A DNA stretch of 63,430 bases from an uncultured Arthrobacter sp. (GTDB lineage Bacteria > Actinomycetota > Actinomycetes > Actinomycetales > Micrococcaceae), in NCBI RefSeq assembly GCF_947495145.1, contig NZ_CANLXP010000019.1, forward strand, positions 1-63,430, in the 5' to 3' direction. Position numbers and translations under genes: made by a program. The notes under the pieces were generated by a model. That model ran no database searches. It saw nothing but the letters and a program-made list of their open reading frames with translations, and was not told where the DNA came from. The first letter of the stretch is position 1. Each line of letters opens with the position of its first letter. Of this stretch, positions 30,456 to 41,200 are shown piece by piece.

Positions 30456-32210
30456 CTAGGGCTGGTCCTGGCCAGGCGGGGTCTGGCCGGGTCCGATCGC
30501 CGGCGGCGCTTCGGTCTCGGGGCCCGAAGAGACGACGTAGCGGACCGTGCTGCCCGGTTCCAACTCGGTTCCTTCTGCCGGATCCACTGAAAGTACGGTG
30601 CCAGCTTCTTCCTCGGATGTCTCAGTGCCGGAACGGACGGCACTGAGCCCCAGATCGGCAAGGGTCTGCTGCAACTCTTCCTCGGTGGCGCCTTCGAGGC
30701 CCTCCGGCAGTGTCACTGTCTCGGGTGCCTCCGCGAAGGTGACCGTGATCTGAGAGCCGGGCGCGAGGGGACCCACCGGATTCAGTGTCAGTACCGTACC
30801 GGGGGCGAAGTCATCCGTAACCTCCGGCTGCTGGTCCACCGAAAATCCAAGTGCATTGAGCTCAGTCACGACGTCTTCAATCGGCCGCCCCTGATAGGTC
30901 AGCGCGTCCACCACGATCGCTTCCGGCGTTGTGGGCGCCGGGGTTGCGGGCTCGGGAGTTGTCTCTTCCGGCGTCGGACTTTCGGTTGCAGGCTCAGTTT
31001 CCGTTTCCGACGGAGACGGAGACGCCGAGGAGGTGCTTGGCGCCGGGGCGGGGTCGTCGTCGCCTCCCGCCAGAAGGGGAGCCAGCAGGAAACCGGCAAC
31101 CGCAAGCGCCGCCAGCACGAGCAGGACGATCAAAGCGATGAGCCAGGGGCTGCGCCCGCGTGACTCCTCCTCGCGCGGGGCTGCGTCATCAATGTCTTCC
31201 TCGCTCCATTCACGGGATGCTGCCACCGCCCCCGCATCGGCGCCGACACCCGCAACGGTCGGCAGGGCCGAGGTCGTCGGGGCGGGAACAGCTCGGGTGG
31301 CGCTGGTGGGCGCAGGCACGGGAGTGGTGAGTGGCCCGGTGGGGTCCGTGAAGAGAAGCATGCCGGGAACGGCGGCCTCGGCCGCGCGGACATCGTTGCG
31401 GCGGATCGCTGCAACAGCCTCGGCTAGAGCTTCAGCGTTCGGCGGGCGGTCCGCCGGGTCCTTCGCCAGCATGCTGGCAATGAGCGCACGAACCGCGTGG
31501 GGAATGTTTTCCGGGAGGTCAGGCGGAGCATCGTTGACCTGGGCGAGTGCAATGGCGATCTGCGACTCGCCCGAGAACGGGCGACGGCCGGCGAGCAGCT
31601 CATAGCCGATCACCCCTAGTGCATAAATATCGCTGGAACCGGTTGCCTGCTGGCCGGTGGCCTGCTCAGGCGCCAAGTACTGGGCGGTGCCCATTACCTG
31701 GCCAGTGGCAGTCAGGGGAACCTGATCCGCCAGGCGTGCGATTCCGAAGTCGGTGATCTTCACGCGGCCGTCCGGCATGATCAGCAGGTTTCCCGGCTTC
31801 ACGTCGCGGTGCACGAGTCCCTGACGGTGGGCAACGCTGAGGGCTGTTGCGGTCTGGCCGATGATGGAGAGCGCCCGGTCCGGGGACAGGATCTGCTCAC
31901 GCTCGATGATGGTGGACAGCGGCTGACCAGGAACGAGTTCCATCACGAGGTAGGCGGAGCCTCCCTCTTCCCCATAATCAAAGACGTTTGCGATGCCCTC
32001 ATGGTTCAGCAGTGCAGTGTGGCGGGCCTCGGCGCGGAACCGATTGAGGAACCCGGGGTCGCCCGTGTATTCCTCTTTCAGGATTTTGATGGCCACGATG
32101 CGGCCAAGAACCTGATCCCGTGCCTTCCAGACCTCACCCATACCCCCGATGGCGATGCGATCAGTGAGCTGGAACCTGCCGCCTAATGTGATACCTGAAG
32201 TAGGTCTCAC
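30456..32210 (-). CDS. pknA: Serine/threonine kinase PknA with PASTA-like C-terminus
   Basis: 584 aa. Kinase domain about 10-275 ([61 protein letters not shown]). Pro/Thr-rich segment, membrane helix about 355-378 ([28 protein letters not shown]), Ser/Thr/Glu-rich linker, then two PASTA-like units (about 425-490 and 493-560) and a Pro-rich end. Mycobacterial PknA lacks the extracellular PASTA. GTG start overlaps the pbpA stop (GTGA). Confidence 0.93.
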   Translation of the reverse strand: MRPTSGITLGGRFQLTDRIAIGGMGEVWKARDQVLGRIVAIKILKEEYTGDPGFLNRFRAEARHTALLNHEGIANVFDYGEEGGSAYLVMELVPGQPLSTIIEREQILSPDRALSIIGQTATALSVAHRQGLVHRDVKPGNLLIMPDGRVKITDFGIARLADQVPLTATGQVMGTAQYLAPEQATGQQATGSSDIYALGVIGYELLAGRRPFSGESQIAIALAQVNDAPPDLPENIPHAVRALIASMLAKDPADRPPNAEALAEAVAAIRRNDVRAAEAAVPGMLLFTDPTGPLTTPVPAPTSATRAVPAPTTSALPTVAGVGADAGAVAASREWSEEDIDDAAPREEESRGRSPWLIALIVLLVLAALAVAGFLLAPLLAGGDDDPAPAPSTSSASPSPSETETEPATESPTPEETTPEPATPAPTTPEAIVVDALTYQGRPIEDVVTELNALGFSVDQQPEVTDDFAPGTVLTLNPVGPLAPGSQITVTFAEAPETVTLPEGLEGATEEELQQTLADLGLSAVRSGTETSEEEAGTVLSVDPAEGTELEPGSTVRYVVSSGPETEAPPAIGPGQTPPGQDQP

Positions 32211-33649
32211 CTATTCAACACCGCCTCTATGAGTTGCTTAGCGTTTGGACTTGTCAGCTGGGCGCCCGTCGCGATGTCGACGTCCTGCATAACGATGGAA
32301 ACCACTACTTCCGGATTGTCCGCCGGAGCGAAGCCCGTGAACCAGGCGTTGTCTCCCTGCTCGGGAACTTCCGCCGTGCCGGTCTTCCCGGCCACGTCCA
32401 CGCCGGGGACCGCAGCGTTCTGCGCGGTACCGTTCTCCACCACGTTGACCATCCAGTCAGTGATCTGGTTGGCGTTATCAGCGTTGAGCGACTCCCGGAA
32501 AACCTCCGGCTCAGGTTCATCGATGATGGAGAGATCAGGCGCGCGGACGGCTTTCACCAGATTCGGCTTCATCAGCACACCGTCGTTGGCGATGGCCGCG
32601 CTCACCATCGCCATCTGCAGCGGTGTCACCGCGACGCTGAACTGCCCGATGGCTGACTGCGCGAGCTGCGCTTCACCGAGCTCGTTGGGGAACTGGCTGG
32701 CCGTGACGTCGACCGGGATATTGAAGTTCTCCCCGAAGCCGAAGTCCTGCGCCTGCTCCAATACTGCCTGCTCACCGAGCTCCCAGGCGATCTGCGCGAA
32801 CGGCGTATTGCAGGACTGCTCCAGGGCGAATTCGAGGTCTGCGGTGTCCCGAGCAGCGCATCCGCCTGTGGTGAAGTTAGGGAGCCCCACGTCTGTACCG
32901 GGCAGGTCAAGCACCGGCGGGTTGGGAATGGTGGATTCCGCGTCGAACTGGCCTGTTTCTAGGGCTGCTGCCGCCACCACGAGCTTGAACACTGAGCCCG
33001 GAGCAACCAGGGCCTGCGTGGCCGGATTGAAGTAGATGGACAACCCCGGAACTCGGGACAGCTGCTCAATGTTCTCCACAACCACCGAGGTGTCGTGTGC
33101 GGCCAGCAGATTGGGGTCGTAGGACGGCTTGGACGCCATCGCCAGGATGTTTCCGGTGGCCGGCTCCATCACCACGATCGATCCCGTCTGGCCCTCGGGG
33201 ATCATGTCCCAGGCCATCTGCTGCAGCTGCGGGTCAATGGTCAGCTCGACGGACGCACCCTGGGCCTGGGCGCCGGAGAACAGGCGCACCATCTGGTCGA
33301 TGAAGAGGTCGTCACTACTGCCCGAGAGCTCTTCGTTCATGACGTTCTCAAGCTGGGTGGACCCGTTCACCAGCGAGAAGAAGCCGGTGAGGTGCGCATA
33401 CATTTCCGGCTGGTTGTAGACGCGCTGATAGTTGAACTGGTCGTCGGAGGGAACCGATTCGGCAACGGGACGACCGTCGACCAGAATTGCGCCGCGGTTC
33501 TTGCCGTAATCCTGCAGTATCTGGCGCGTATTCCAGTCGTTGTTCTCGAGGGCGTCGGCTTCGAAGAACTGGACGTAGGTGAGCGATCCCAGGACCAGCG
33601 CGAACATGCTGATGGCTACGATCCACGAGCGTCGGATGGCCTGGTTCAT
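32207..33649 (-). CDS. pbpA: Penicillin-binding protein PbpA (class B transpeptidase)
   Basis: 480 aa membrane-anchored D,D-transpeptidase for septal/polar peptidoglycan. One N-terminal helix ([19 protein letters not shown]). Catalytic motifs: SVFK (SxxK nucleophile) in [11 protein letters not shown] in LEQSCNTPF, and KTGT in [16 protein letters not shown] overlap with rodA upstream and GTGA overlap with pknA downstream. Confidence 0.95.
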   Translation of the reverse strand: MNQAIRRSWIVAISMFALVLGSLTYVQFFEADALENNDWNTRQILQDYGKNRGAILVDGRPVAESVPSDDQFNYQRVYNQPEMYAHLTGFFSLVNGSTQLENVMNEELSGSSDDLFIDQMVRLFSGAQAQGASVELTIDPQLQQMAWDMIPEGQTGSIVVMEPATGNILAMASKPSYDPNLLAAHDTSVVVENIEQLSRVPGLSIYFNPATQALVAPGSVFKLVVAAAALETGQFDAESTIPNPPVLDLPGTDVGLPNFTTGGCAARDTADLEFALEQSCNTPFAQIAWELGEQAVLEQAQDFGFGENFNIPVDVTASQFPNELGEAQLAQSAIGQFSVAVTPLQMAMVSAAIANDGVLMKPNLVKAVRAPDLSIIDEPEPEVFRESLNADNANQITDWMVNVVENGTAQNAAVPGVDVAGKTGTAEVPEQGDNAWFTGFAPADNPEVVVSIVMQDVDIATGAQLTSPNAKQLIEAVLNR

Positions 33650-35058
33650 GCGCTGACCTCCCTGGTGCTGCCCGTTGCCGGGGTGTTGCGGTTCTGCTTT
33701 CCGTCAGTGAATGTTTCACGCACGGGACCCTTGACTGCCGGCCGCCGGGCCGTCTCGGAGATGAGGAGGAGGAGGGCGACGATGATCCAGTTCGCCAAGA
33801 GGGAGGAACCGCCGGCGGACATGAAGGGCGTGGTGAGACCCGTGAGCGGGATCAACCGGGTCACACCGCCGATGACCACGAAGCACTGTAGGGCGATGGT
33901 GAACGACAGGCCGCAGGCCAGCAGTTTGCCGAAACCGTCGCGGGTACCAAGTGCTGCCCTGAATCCGCGCGAGATGAGCAGGATATAGAGCAGCACGATG
34001 GCAAAGAGTCCGATAAGGCCGAGCTCCTCGCCGAGCGCAGTGATGATCATGTCGCTATTGGCATAGGTCACCAGGTCCGGTCTGCCTTGACCGAGTCCGG
34101 TGCCGACGAGCCCGCCGTTGGCGAGCCCGAAGAGCCCCTGGACCACCTGGCCGCTTCCACCAGGATTGCGGTTGAAGACTTCCGGCTCGAACGCGTTGAT
34201 CCAGCTGTCGATGCGCAGGGCGACGTGGCTGAAAAGCTGAAGGGCGACATAGCCGCCGACGGCAATCATCGCCAGACCGATCAAGACCCAGCTGACGCGT
34301 GAGGTGGCGACGTAAATCATTGCCATGAACAGGCCGAAGAACAGAATGGAGGAGCCAAGGTCGCGTTGGAAGATCAACACGCCGATACTGACCAGCCAGG
34401 CAGCGACCATGGGAGCAAGGTCACGGAAACGTGGAAGCTGCAGCGGTCCGAGCTTCTTGCCGGCCAGCAGGATTAGATCCCGGTTCGTCGAGAGATACCC
34501 AGCAAAGAATATAGCCAGCGTTATTTTCGCGACTTCACCGGGTTGGAATGTGCCTACACCGACATTGATCCAGATACGCGCTCCGTTGATCTCTACTCCG
34601 AGCGGGGTGAGCGGCAGCATCAGCAGAACTGCGCTGACAATCAGGGAGATATAAGTGAAACGTCGCAGTATGCGGTGGTCACGGATGACCAGAAGTGTTG
34701 CGATGGACGCGGCCATGGCGACCGTCGTCCAGAGGAACTGGCTCGGAGCTACGGGTTGCGCTTCGGCGGGAAGCGCGAGGTCCAGCCGGTAGATCATAGC
34801 CAGGCCGATTCCGTTCAGAGCGATGACGATCGGAAGTATTACCGGGTCAGCATACTTAGCGCGGAAGCGAAGCAGAAGGTGGAAAATCAGTGCCAGGGCC
34901 GCCAGGGTGCCGCCCTGCAGCCAGAAGGCTGAATCGAAGGGATTATCCTTGTCCAGGCCGACCAGCCAGTTGGCGCCGATCGCTACGGTCAGCGCGACGA
35001 GCAGCAGAAGCGCCTCGGCATTGCGCCGGGACTTGGGGACAGTGAAAACCTCACTCAT
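33646..35058 (-). CDS. rodA: SEDS glycosyltransferase RodA/FtsW
   Basis: 470-aa peptidoglycan polymerase partner of PbpA. About ten membrane helices. SEDS features: GVEINGARIWINVGVGTFQPGEVAKI, QRDLGSSILFFGLFMAMIYVA, and FVVIGGVTRLIPLTGLTTPFMSAGGSSLLANW. Start ATG at 35058 has GGAGGGAGAG upstream and overlaps the pstP stop (ATGA), favoured over an upstream 35076 start. Confidence 0.95.
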   Translation of the reverse strand: MSEVFTVPKSRRNAEALLLLVALTVAIGANWLVGLDKDNPFDSAFWLQGGTLAALALIFHLLLRFRAKYADPVILPIVIALNGIGLAMIYRLDLALPAEAQPVAPSQFLWTTVAMAASIATLLVIRDHRILRRFTYISLIVSAVLLMLPLTPLGVEINGARIWINVGVGTFQPGEVAKITLAIFFAGYLSTNRDLILLAGKKLGPLQLPRFRDLAPMVAAWLVSIGVLIFQRDLGSSILFFGLFMAMIYVATSRVSWVLIGLAMIAVGGYVALQLFSHVALRIDSWINAFEPEVFNRNPGGSGQVVQGLFGLANGGLVGTGLGQGRPDLVTYANSDMIITALGEELGLIGLFAIVLLYILLISRGFRAALGTRDGFGKLLACGLSFTIALQCFVVIGGVTRLIPLTGLTTPFMSAGGSSLLANWIIVALLLLISETARRPAVKGPVRETFTDGKQNRNTPATGSTREVSA

Positions 35059-36623
35059 TGGACTCTCCCTCCACACAGGGCGGGTTCGCCCGGATCGGCA
35101 TCGGCGCTCGCGGATGCACCCACACTCGGTTCAGCAGTGGCGCTGGCACTCGGCTCCCGCGTTGCGTCGGCAGATGCCGACGGCTCTGGCGTCGTCGTCT
35201 CAGGTGAAGCTGAGCTTGTAGGCGAGGGGCTCGCCGACGGGCTGGGATCACTTGCGGGCGGACAGGGCAGCGCGCGAAGCGACTGGCGTAGGTCCTCGAC
35301 GATGGTTTGGGCATGTTCAAGGTCCCTTGCCGCAAGGGTGTTTTCCAGGCGGTTCCGCTGAAACTCCGGAAGGCTCGAAACCGGGATATCAGTTGTCTGG
35401 TCGACGTGACTCAGTGGAATCGGCCCCAGAGTCTGTGCAACGCCGTTATAGATGGCCACGCTGTTCTCGAAGGTCGCAACGTAATAGCGGGTCTGGGTCC
35501 ACACGTAGCCGAGCGAGAGGACTGCTGCGAGAATGAGGGCCATGAGAGCCAGGGCGGCGGGCATCAGCCAGCGCCGGCGGCGGGAATCAGACGCACCCTC
35601 GGTGTCGTCGTCGTCGTTCTCAGTACCGGCAGGCGGCGCCTTGTGCGTCAACATCATGGCCGCGCGGCGCTCGGTGGACCTTTGGGTGACAATCGGAATC
35701 TGGCCGGTTTCGGTAGCCAGCGCGGCGGAGCCCACGAGAGTATGAGGCCTGGACGTCAGATCCTCACGGATGACGTCCGCTCTGATGGCGACGCCCGGAG
35801 TCTCCACATCGGGCGAAGCTGCACCGCCGTCTTTTTCCCCGGCGGCTTCACGGGCGGGCGGGAGAGCGGTCAGCGCCGCTGTGCGCAGATCCTCGGGCGT
35901 GGCGGTATCCACGTCAACCACCACGATGGTGACGTTGTCGGGTGAACCGCCGGCCAGCGTCAGGTCAACGAGCGTGTTGACGCAGGCTGACAGATCGTGC
36001 GTCTCGCGAATAACCCGCTCGACTGTGCCGTCATCGAGCACCGCGTTCAATCCGTCGGAGCAGAGCAGCCACCGCTCGCCCGGCGCCGCATCTAGGGTGG
36101 TCAGGTCGAGTTCCGGGCTGGCATCAACGTCACCGAGAACACGCATCAGCACGTTCTTGTGAGGATGGATTTCAGCTTCTTCCGGCTTCAGCCTGCCCTC
36201 GTCGATGAGCCGCTGCACGAAGGTGTGGTCGACGCTGATCTGTTCGAAAACGTCGTCTTTGAGCCGGTAGGCGCGGGAATCACCGATATGGGCAAAGGAG
36301 ATTTTCTCGCCGTTGAGGAGCAACGCGGTGACTGTGGTGCCCATGCCGGCCAGTTGCGGGTTGGTGCTGACCAATTCGGACAGGAGGGAATTGGCGGTCT
36401 GGATTTCGTCAGCAAGGTGGGTGCCGGCGTCGCCGTCGTAGTCCTTGCGGTCAAGATGCACCAGATCCAGGACGGTCGATGCTGAGGCGATGTTGCCGCC
36501 CGCGTGACCACCCATGCCGTCAGCTACGACCGCGAGATAGCGCCCGGCATAAGCGGAATCATCGTTCTTGGCGCGGACTTTTCCCACATCAGAGCGGGCC
36601 GCGAAGCGGAAAACCAAGGCCAT
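35055..36623 (-). CDS. pstP: PP2C-family Ser/Thr phosphatase PstP
   Basis: 522 aa. Removes phosphate from PknA/PknB substrates. Catalytic domain about 1-240 with AKNDDSAYAG, VADGMGGHAGGN, SDGLNAVLDD and GSPDNVTIVVVDVD, giving the metal-binding aspartates. A cytoplasmic linker, one membrane helix (about 353-373, WLMPAALALMALILAAVLSLGYVW), and a Ser/Thr/Pro/Ala-rich extracellular tail (about 450-510), likely glycosylated. Overlaps rodA. Confidence 0.95.
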   Translation of the reverse strand: MALVFRFAARSDVGKVRAKNDDSAYAGRYLAVVADGMGGHAGGNIASASTVLDLVHLDRKDYDGDAGTHLADEIQTANSLLSELVSTNPQLAGMGTTVTALLLNGEKISFAHIGDSRAYRLKDDVFEQISVDHTFVQRLIDEGRLKPEEAEIHPHKNVLMRVLGDVDASPELDLTTLDAAPGERWLLCSDGLNAVLDDGTVERVIRETHDLSACVNTLVDLTLAGGSPDNVTIVVVDVDTATPEDLRTAALTALPPAREAAGEKDGGAASPDVETPGVAIRADVIREDLTSRPHTLVGSAALATETGQIPIVTQRSTERRAAMMLTHKAPPAGTENDDDDTEGASDSRRRRWLMPAALALMALILAAVLSLGYVWTQTRYYVATFENSVAIYNGVAQTLGPIPLSHVDQTTDIPVSSLPEFQRNRLENTLAARDLEHAQTIVEDLRQSLRALPCPPASDPSPSASPSPTSSASPETTTPEPSASADATREPSASATAEPSVGASASADADPGEPALCGGRVQ

Positions 36624-36626
36624 GTA

Positions 36627-37103
36627 CTACTGCCTCAATTCGATGACCGTCTTACCGATCCGAACTGGTACTCCAGGCTCCACTGGTTGGGCACGGGTCA
36701 GCTGGTTGCCGCTGAGATAGGTTCCGTTGGTTGAACCGAGATCTTCGATGAACCATCGGCTCCCCTGGGGGAAAAGCCGGGCGTGGCGGCCGGAGGCATA
36801 GTCGTCTTCGAGGACGAGGGTAGCTTCCTGCGCGCGGCCCAGCAGGATAGGGCTGGATGCAAGGTCAAGGGCCGTGCCCTTGAGCGGACCCTCCGTGACA
36901 ACGAGGCGCCGGGCCTGTGCCTTGGCGGGCGGCTCCTCAACCAGCTCTGGATGCTTGCGGGCCTCGCGGGCTGTTGGGGCGCCGGTACGGTTGCGGCGCC
37001 CAACCACGAGGTCGCGTCGGAGAGCGCTGACAACACTGAGCACGAGGATCCAGATCAGGAGAAGAAACCCGTACCTCAGCAGCGTCACGGTCAGATCACT
37101 CAT
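36627..37103 (-). CDS. fhaB: FHA-domain protein FhaB/FipA
   Basis: 158 aa. N-terminal membrane helix (LLRYGFLLLIWILVLSVVSAL), basic linker, and a C-terminal FHA phosphothreonine-binding domain (about 75-158) with ILLGRAQEATLVLEDDYASGRHARL and LGSTNGTYLSGNQL. Interacts with phosphorylated division partners in relatives. ATG overlaps the fhaA stop. Confidence 0.94.
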   Translation of the reverse strand: MSDLTVTLLRYGFLLLIWILVLSVVSALRRDLVVGRRNRTGAPTAREARKHPELVEEPPAKAQARRLVVTEGPLKGTALDLASSPILLGRAQEATLVLEDDYASGRHARLFPQGSRWFIEDLGSTNGTYLSGNQLTRAQPVEPGVPVRIGKTVIELRQ

Positions 37104-37828
37104 GCTTGGCGGCCACCGTTCTGCACAGGTACAAGTCGGAAAGTCATACGGGTGTGGCCCATCGTGATCACTGAGCCGTCTGTCAGTTCAGCCTCTCCCC
37201 GTACGCGCTGCCCATTGACGTAGCTGCCGTTCGTTGAGCCGAGGTCCACCGCGCGTGACTGGCCCTGGCCGGTGTGGATTTCGAGGTGCCGCCGGGATAC
37301 TCCGGTGTCATCGATGAGGATGTCGGCTTCGGAGGAGCGGCCCAACAGGACGGAGCCGGCATTGAGCGAGAAGCGCTGGCCGTCGAGTTCGAGAACGGGC
37401 TGGTAGCGGGTGGGCTGGCGGTTTGGGGCGCTGGGGGCGGAACGTCGTTGCGCCGGCTGCTTTTCGGTGGCGGAGTCAATCTCAAAGGTGCCGGGCTTGA
37501 GGTCGGAATCGCGTGTGAAGGAGACCCGCACCGGCCCCTGGAGCGTGTAGTTCTGGCTGTTGACGTGCTTGATGACGACATCACACAGCTCCTCTGCGAG
37601 GGGTGCCCCCCACTCCTGTGCCAGCGCGAAGTCGGGATCCGATAACCGGGCTGTGAAAACGTTCGGAGCGAGCGTGCGTCCCTGTGCCAACGTCAACGAT
37701 TTGTTGTCGAGCTCGCGGCGGAGCGCACTGGCTATTTCGACGGGTTGCACCTGGGAACGCGAACCAGTGGAGAAGGCGCCACGGACCATCTTCTCGAGAC
37801 CGCGTTCGACGTTATCCAATATGCCCAT
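37100..37828 (-). CDS. fhaA: FHA-domain protein FhaA (DUF3662 N-terminus)
   Basis: 242 aa from ATG at 37828, with GAGGAGG upstream. N-terminal DUF3662 domain (about 1-125, GILDNVERGLEKMVRGAF...), then a C-terminal FHA domain (about 150-235: VLLGRSSEADILIDDTGVSRRHLEI, DLGSTNGSYVNGQRV). Binds phosphorylated PknB or MviN in relatives. First gene of the fhaA-fhaB-pstP-rodA-pbpA-pknA-pknB operon, with the promoter upstream at about 37829-38113. Confidence 0.94.
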   Translation of the reverse strand: MGILDNVERGLEKMVRGAFSTGSRSQVQPVEIASALRRELDNKSLTLAQGRTLAPNVFTARLSDPDFALAQEWGAPLAEELCDVVIKHVNSQNYTLQGPVRVSFTRDSDLKPGTFEIDSATEKQPAQRRSAPSAPNRQPTRYQPVLELDGQRFSLNAGSVLLGRSSEADILIDDTGVSRRHLEIHTGQGQSRAVDLGSTNGSYVNGQRVRGEAELTDGSVITMGHTRMTFRLVPVQNGGRQA

Positions 37829-38113
37829 GTTCTGCCTCCTCACCTGCGTCTTTGGCTGCCCGAACGTGCCCGCACGAAAGCGCGCGGAGGCATGCCGGGT
37901 CGCTGCTGTCTTGTGTCGATACTACTGGGGCGTCCCCTAAATGGCCTTAACCGGGCATGTTGCCCCGTCGATTACCTTCAACGTCTGCACCCGTCGCAAA
38001 GTTGCGGTGCGTGCGGCAGTTCACCCGTTTAGGTGTTTTCGACGCCGCTCCGTTATGCTTATTTCTGCTGTTCTAGAGATTGTTTTGACAGTCTTTCCCA
38101 GTTCTTCTCATTT

Positions 38114-38199
38114 GCGCGAGTGGCGGAACGGCAGACGCGCTGGCTTCAGGTGCCAGTATCCGAAAGGGTGTGGGGGTTCAAATCCCCCCTCGCGCACCA
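38114..38199 (+). tRNA. leuT: tRNA-Leu (CAG)
   Basis: 86 nt including an encoded CCA (38197-38199). Acceptor GCGCGAG pairs with CTCGCGC; a long variable arm follows the anticodon arm CTGGC TTCAGGT GCCAG with anticodon CAG. Terminator follows at 38203. Confidence 0.95.
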
Positions 38200-38202
38200 A
38201 AG

Positions 38203-38233
38203 AAAATGCCCCGACCTCAGGTCGGGGCATTTT
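38203..38233 (+). terminator. Terminator after tRNA-Leu
   Basis: 14- to 15-bp stem (38203-38217 with 38219-38233) ending in TTTT; also points to dnaE2 from the other side. Confidence 0.85.
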
Positions 38234-38289
38234 GCTGTGCGGCCCGTTTTGCCTGAACAGCGTTGGGTGCCTGAACAGCCGCGCCCCGC

Positions 38290-41200
38290 TCATCGGAAGT
38301 CGCGGGACTTTGTGGCGGCTTTGAGCCTGAGGACCTCGAACTTGTCTGCAACCAGGTTCACTACCCCTTCATTGGATCGCTCCAGCACCCCCCGGACCAG
38401 GACGCTGCTGGCCTCCCTCGCTATCCGCCGGTACCGCTGCCACACTCCCACTGAGCAGATGACATTCACCAGTCCGGTCTCGTCTTCGAGGTTCATGAAC
38501 GTGATGCCGCTGGCCGTGGCTGGGCGCTGCCGGTGAGTGACCACTCCGCCAATCTCAATACGCCGGCCGGATTCGGCTGTTAGGAGGTCTGCGGCCGTCA
38601 GTGCGCCCCGGCGTCGTAATGTGTGCCGGATGTGGCGCACCGGATGGTCATCCGGAGTGATTCCGGTGGACCAGAGGTCGGCTGCCACGCGGTCGACGTC
38701 GGTAAGGTCGGGAAACAGGGGCGGCTGAATGTACACAGTGGTCCCCTTGAGCTGGCCCTCGCGCTCGGTGGAGGCTGGACCGGCATGCCAGAGAGCTTCC
38801 CGTTGGGAAATTCCCATGGAGTCAAACGCTCCAGCTGCAGCCAGTGCTTCAAGTTGATTGGAATTCAGCTTGGTTCGGCGCGCAAGATCCCCCATGGTTT
38901 CAAACGGACCGTTGGCCTCGCGCTCCTCGACAATGGTTTGTGCCAGCTTCTTTCCGATGGACTGAACACTGTCCAGCCCCAACCGGACCGCATAGTTGCC
39001 GTCCCGCCTGTGAACGGTGGAATCAAAGGGGACTGAACGGTCAAATTTTCCGACCGGCGGCTGATGAAACGCCAGGCAGCCATCCGCACCCGTAGGTCCG
39101 GTGCCGCTTTCAGGGCCGGCGTTGCTGCCGAGCTCCAGATCCGCATGGGTTCCGGAAAGCAGGATGTCCGGACGCAGCACCATGACACCATGCCGACGGG
39201 CATCGGCCACCAGGGTCTGCGGCGAATAGAAGCCCATTGGCTGGGCGCGCAGGAGCGAGGCCAGGAAAGCCCCGGGATAGTGGAGCCGGAGCCAGGCGCT
39301 GGCGTACACCAGTAGGGCGAAGCTGATCGAGTGGCTTTCAGCGAACCCGAAGTTCGCGAACGCCTGGATTTTTCGGTACACGGAGTCGGCGACTTCACCG
39401 GTGATTCCGTTGGACTGCATGCCCTCGTACAGCTTCTCCCTGAGCGTGTCGATCCGCTCGAGTCCGCGTTTGGATCCCATTGCACGGCGCAGTTGGTCGG
39501 CGTCGGCACCTGAACAGTTGCCGACCACCATGGCCATCTGCATGAGCTGTTCCTGGAAGAGCGGCACCCCGAGCGTGCGCTTGAGAACTGGTACGAGTTT
39601 GGGGTGAAGGTAGCTTTCTTCTTCTTCGCCCAGTTTTCGTTTGATGTAGGGGTGAACCGCACCGCCCTGAATGGGGCCGGGACGGACCAGGGCAACCTCT
39701 ATGACCAGATCGTAGAACCGCCGGGGCTGCAACCGCGGCAGCATTCCCATCTGGGCACGGCTTTCCACCTGGAACACCCCGATGGAATCCGCGAAGCACA
39801 GTTGGTCATAGACACCCTGCTCTTCCCGGGGCAAAGTGTGCAGCGTCCATTCCTCACCGAAGTGCTTTTTGACCAGATCAAAGTTGTACTGGATGGCCGC
39901 CATGATGCCGAGCCCCAACAGGTCGAACTTCACCAGTCCCATCCAGGCGCAGTCATCCTTGTCCCACTGCAGGACGGTGCGCCCGTCCATGCGGCCGTGT
40001 TCGATGGGACACACTTCCCCGATCGGCCGGTCCGTAAGCACCATGCCGCCGGAGTGGATTCCCATGTGGCGCGGAAACTTCAGCACTCCCTGCGCGAGTT
40101 CCACCACCGGTTCGGGGATGTCGTGATCATCGCTGGACACCAGTGCCCCCCAGCGTTCCACCTGTTTTGACCAGGCGTCCTGCTGGCCCGGACTGTGTCC
40201 CAGCGCCTTGGCCATGTCACGGACCGCAAACTTGGGCCGGTAGGTGATGACGTTGGCAACCTGCGCGGCGTTGAACCGTCCGTACTTGTTGTACACGTAC
40301 TGGATGACCTCCTCGCGGCGGTCGGAATCGAAGTCAACGTCGATATCCGGTTCCTCATCCCGCAGGCTGGAGAGAAAACGTTCAAAGGGGAGGTCGTACA
40401 GAATGGAATCGACGGCGGTAATCTCCAGCAGGTAACAGACCGCGGAATTCGCCGCTGATCCCCGGCCCTGGCAGAGGATTCCCCTGCTGCGGGCGAACTG
40501 GACCAGGTCATGGACAATCAGGAAGTAGCCGGGAAAATCCTTTTCTTCGATAACCCGTAGTTCCTTCTCAATGCGCTCGTACACATCGTCGCGGCCGGCG
40601 TAATACTTCGCTGCGCCTTCCCAGACCAGCTTCCTCAGCCAACTCATTTGCGTGTGGCCGTCGGGCAGGTTCAATCTGGGCAGGCCGGGTTTGACGCTGC
40701 TGAGCCGGAACGCCAGATCATCGGCCAGTTCCACCGTCCGGTCAACCGCACCGGGATAGGCGGCAAAACGGGCGGCCATCTCCGCGCCGCTGCGCAGGTG
40801 GGCGGAGCCCGACGCCGGCAGCCACCCGTCCATGTCATCCAGTGACCTTCGCGCCCGGACGGCAGCCACGGCGGTAGCAAGCCGGTGCTGCGCAGGTACG
40901 GCGTAGTGCACATTATTTGTTGCAACAACGGGTAGTTTCAGCCGTGTTGCGATGTCCCAAAGGGCATCATTGTGCGCACTGTCCAGGGGATTGCCGTGGT
41001 CATAAAGTTCGACGGCGACATTGTCCGCACCGAACAGGTCCATCAGGTGCCGCGTTTCCTGTTCCGCATCCTGGTCACGGCCGTTGAGGAGCGCATGGCG
41101 AACGGACCCTTTACGGCACCCGGTCAGTATCATCCAGCCGTTGCCTGCCCTCCCGGCAAGCTCGTCAAGGTTGTACCGTGGTTTGCCCTTCTCGGCATCC

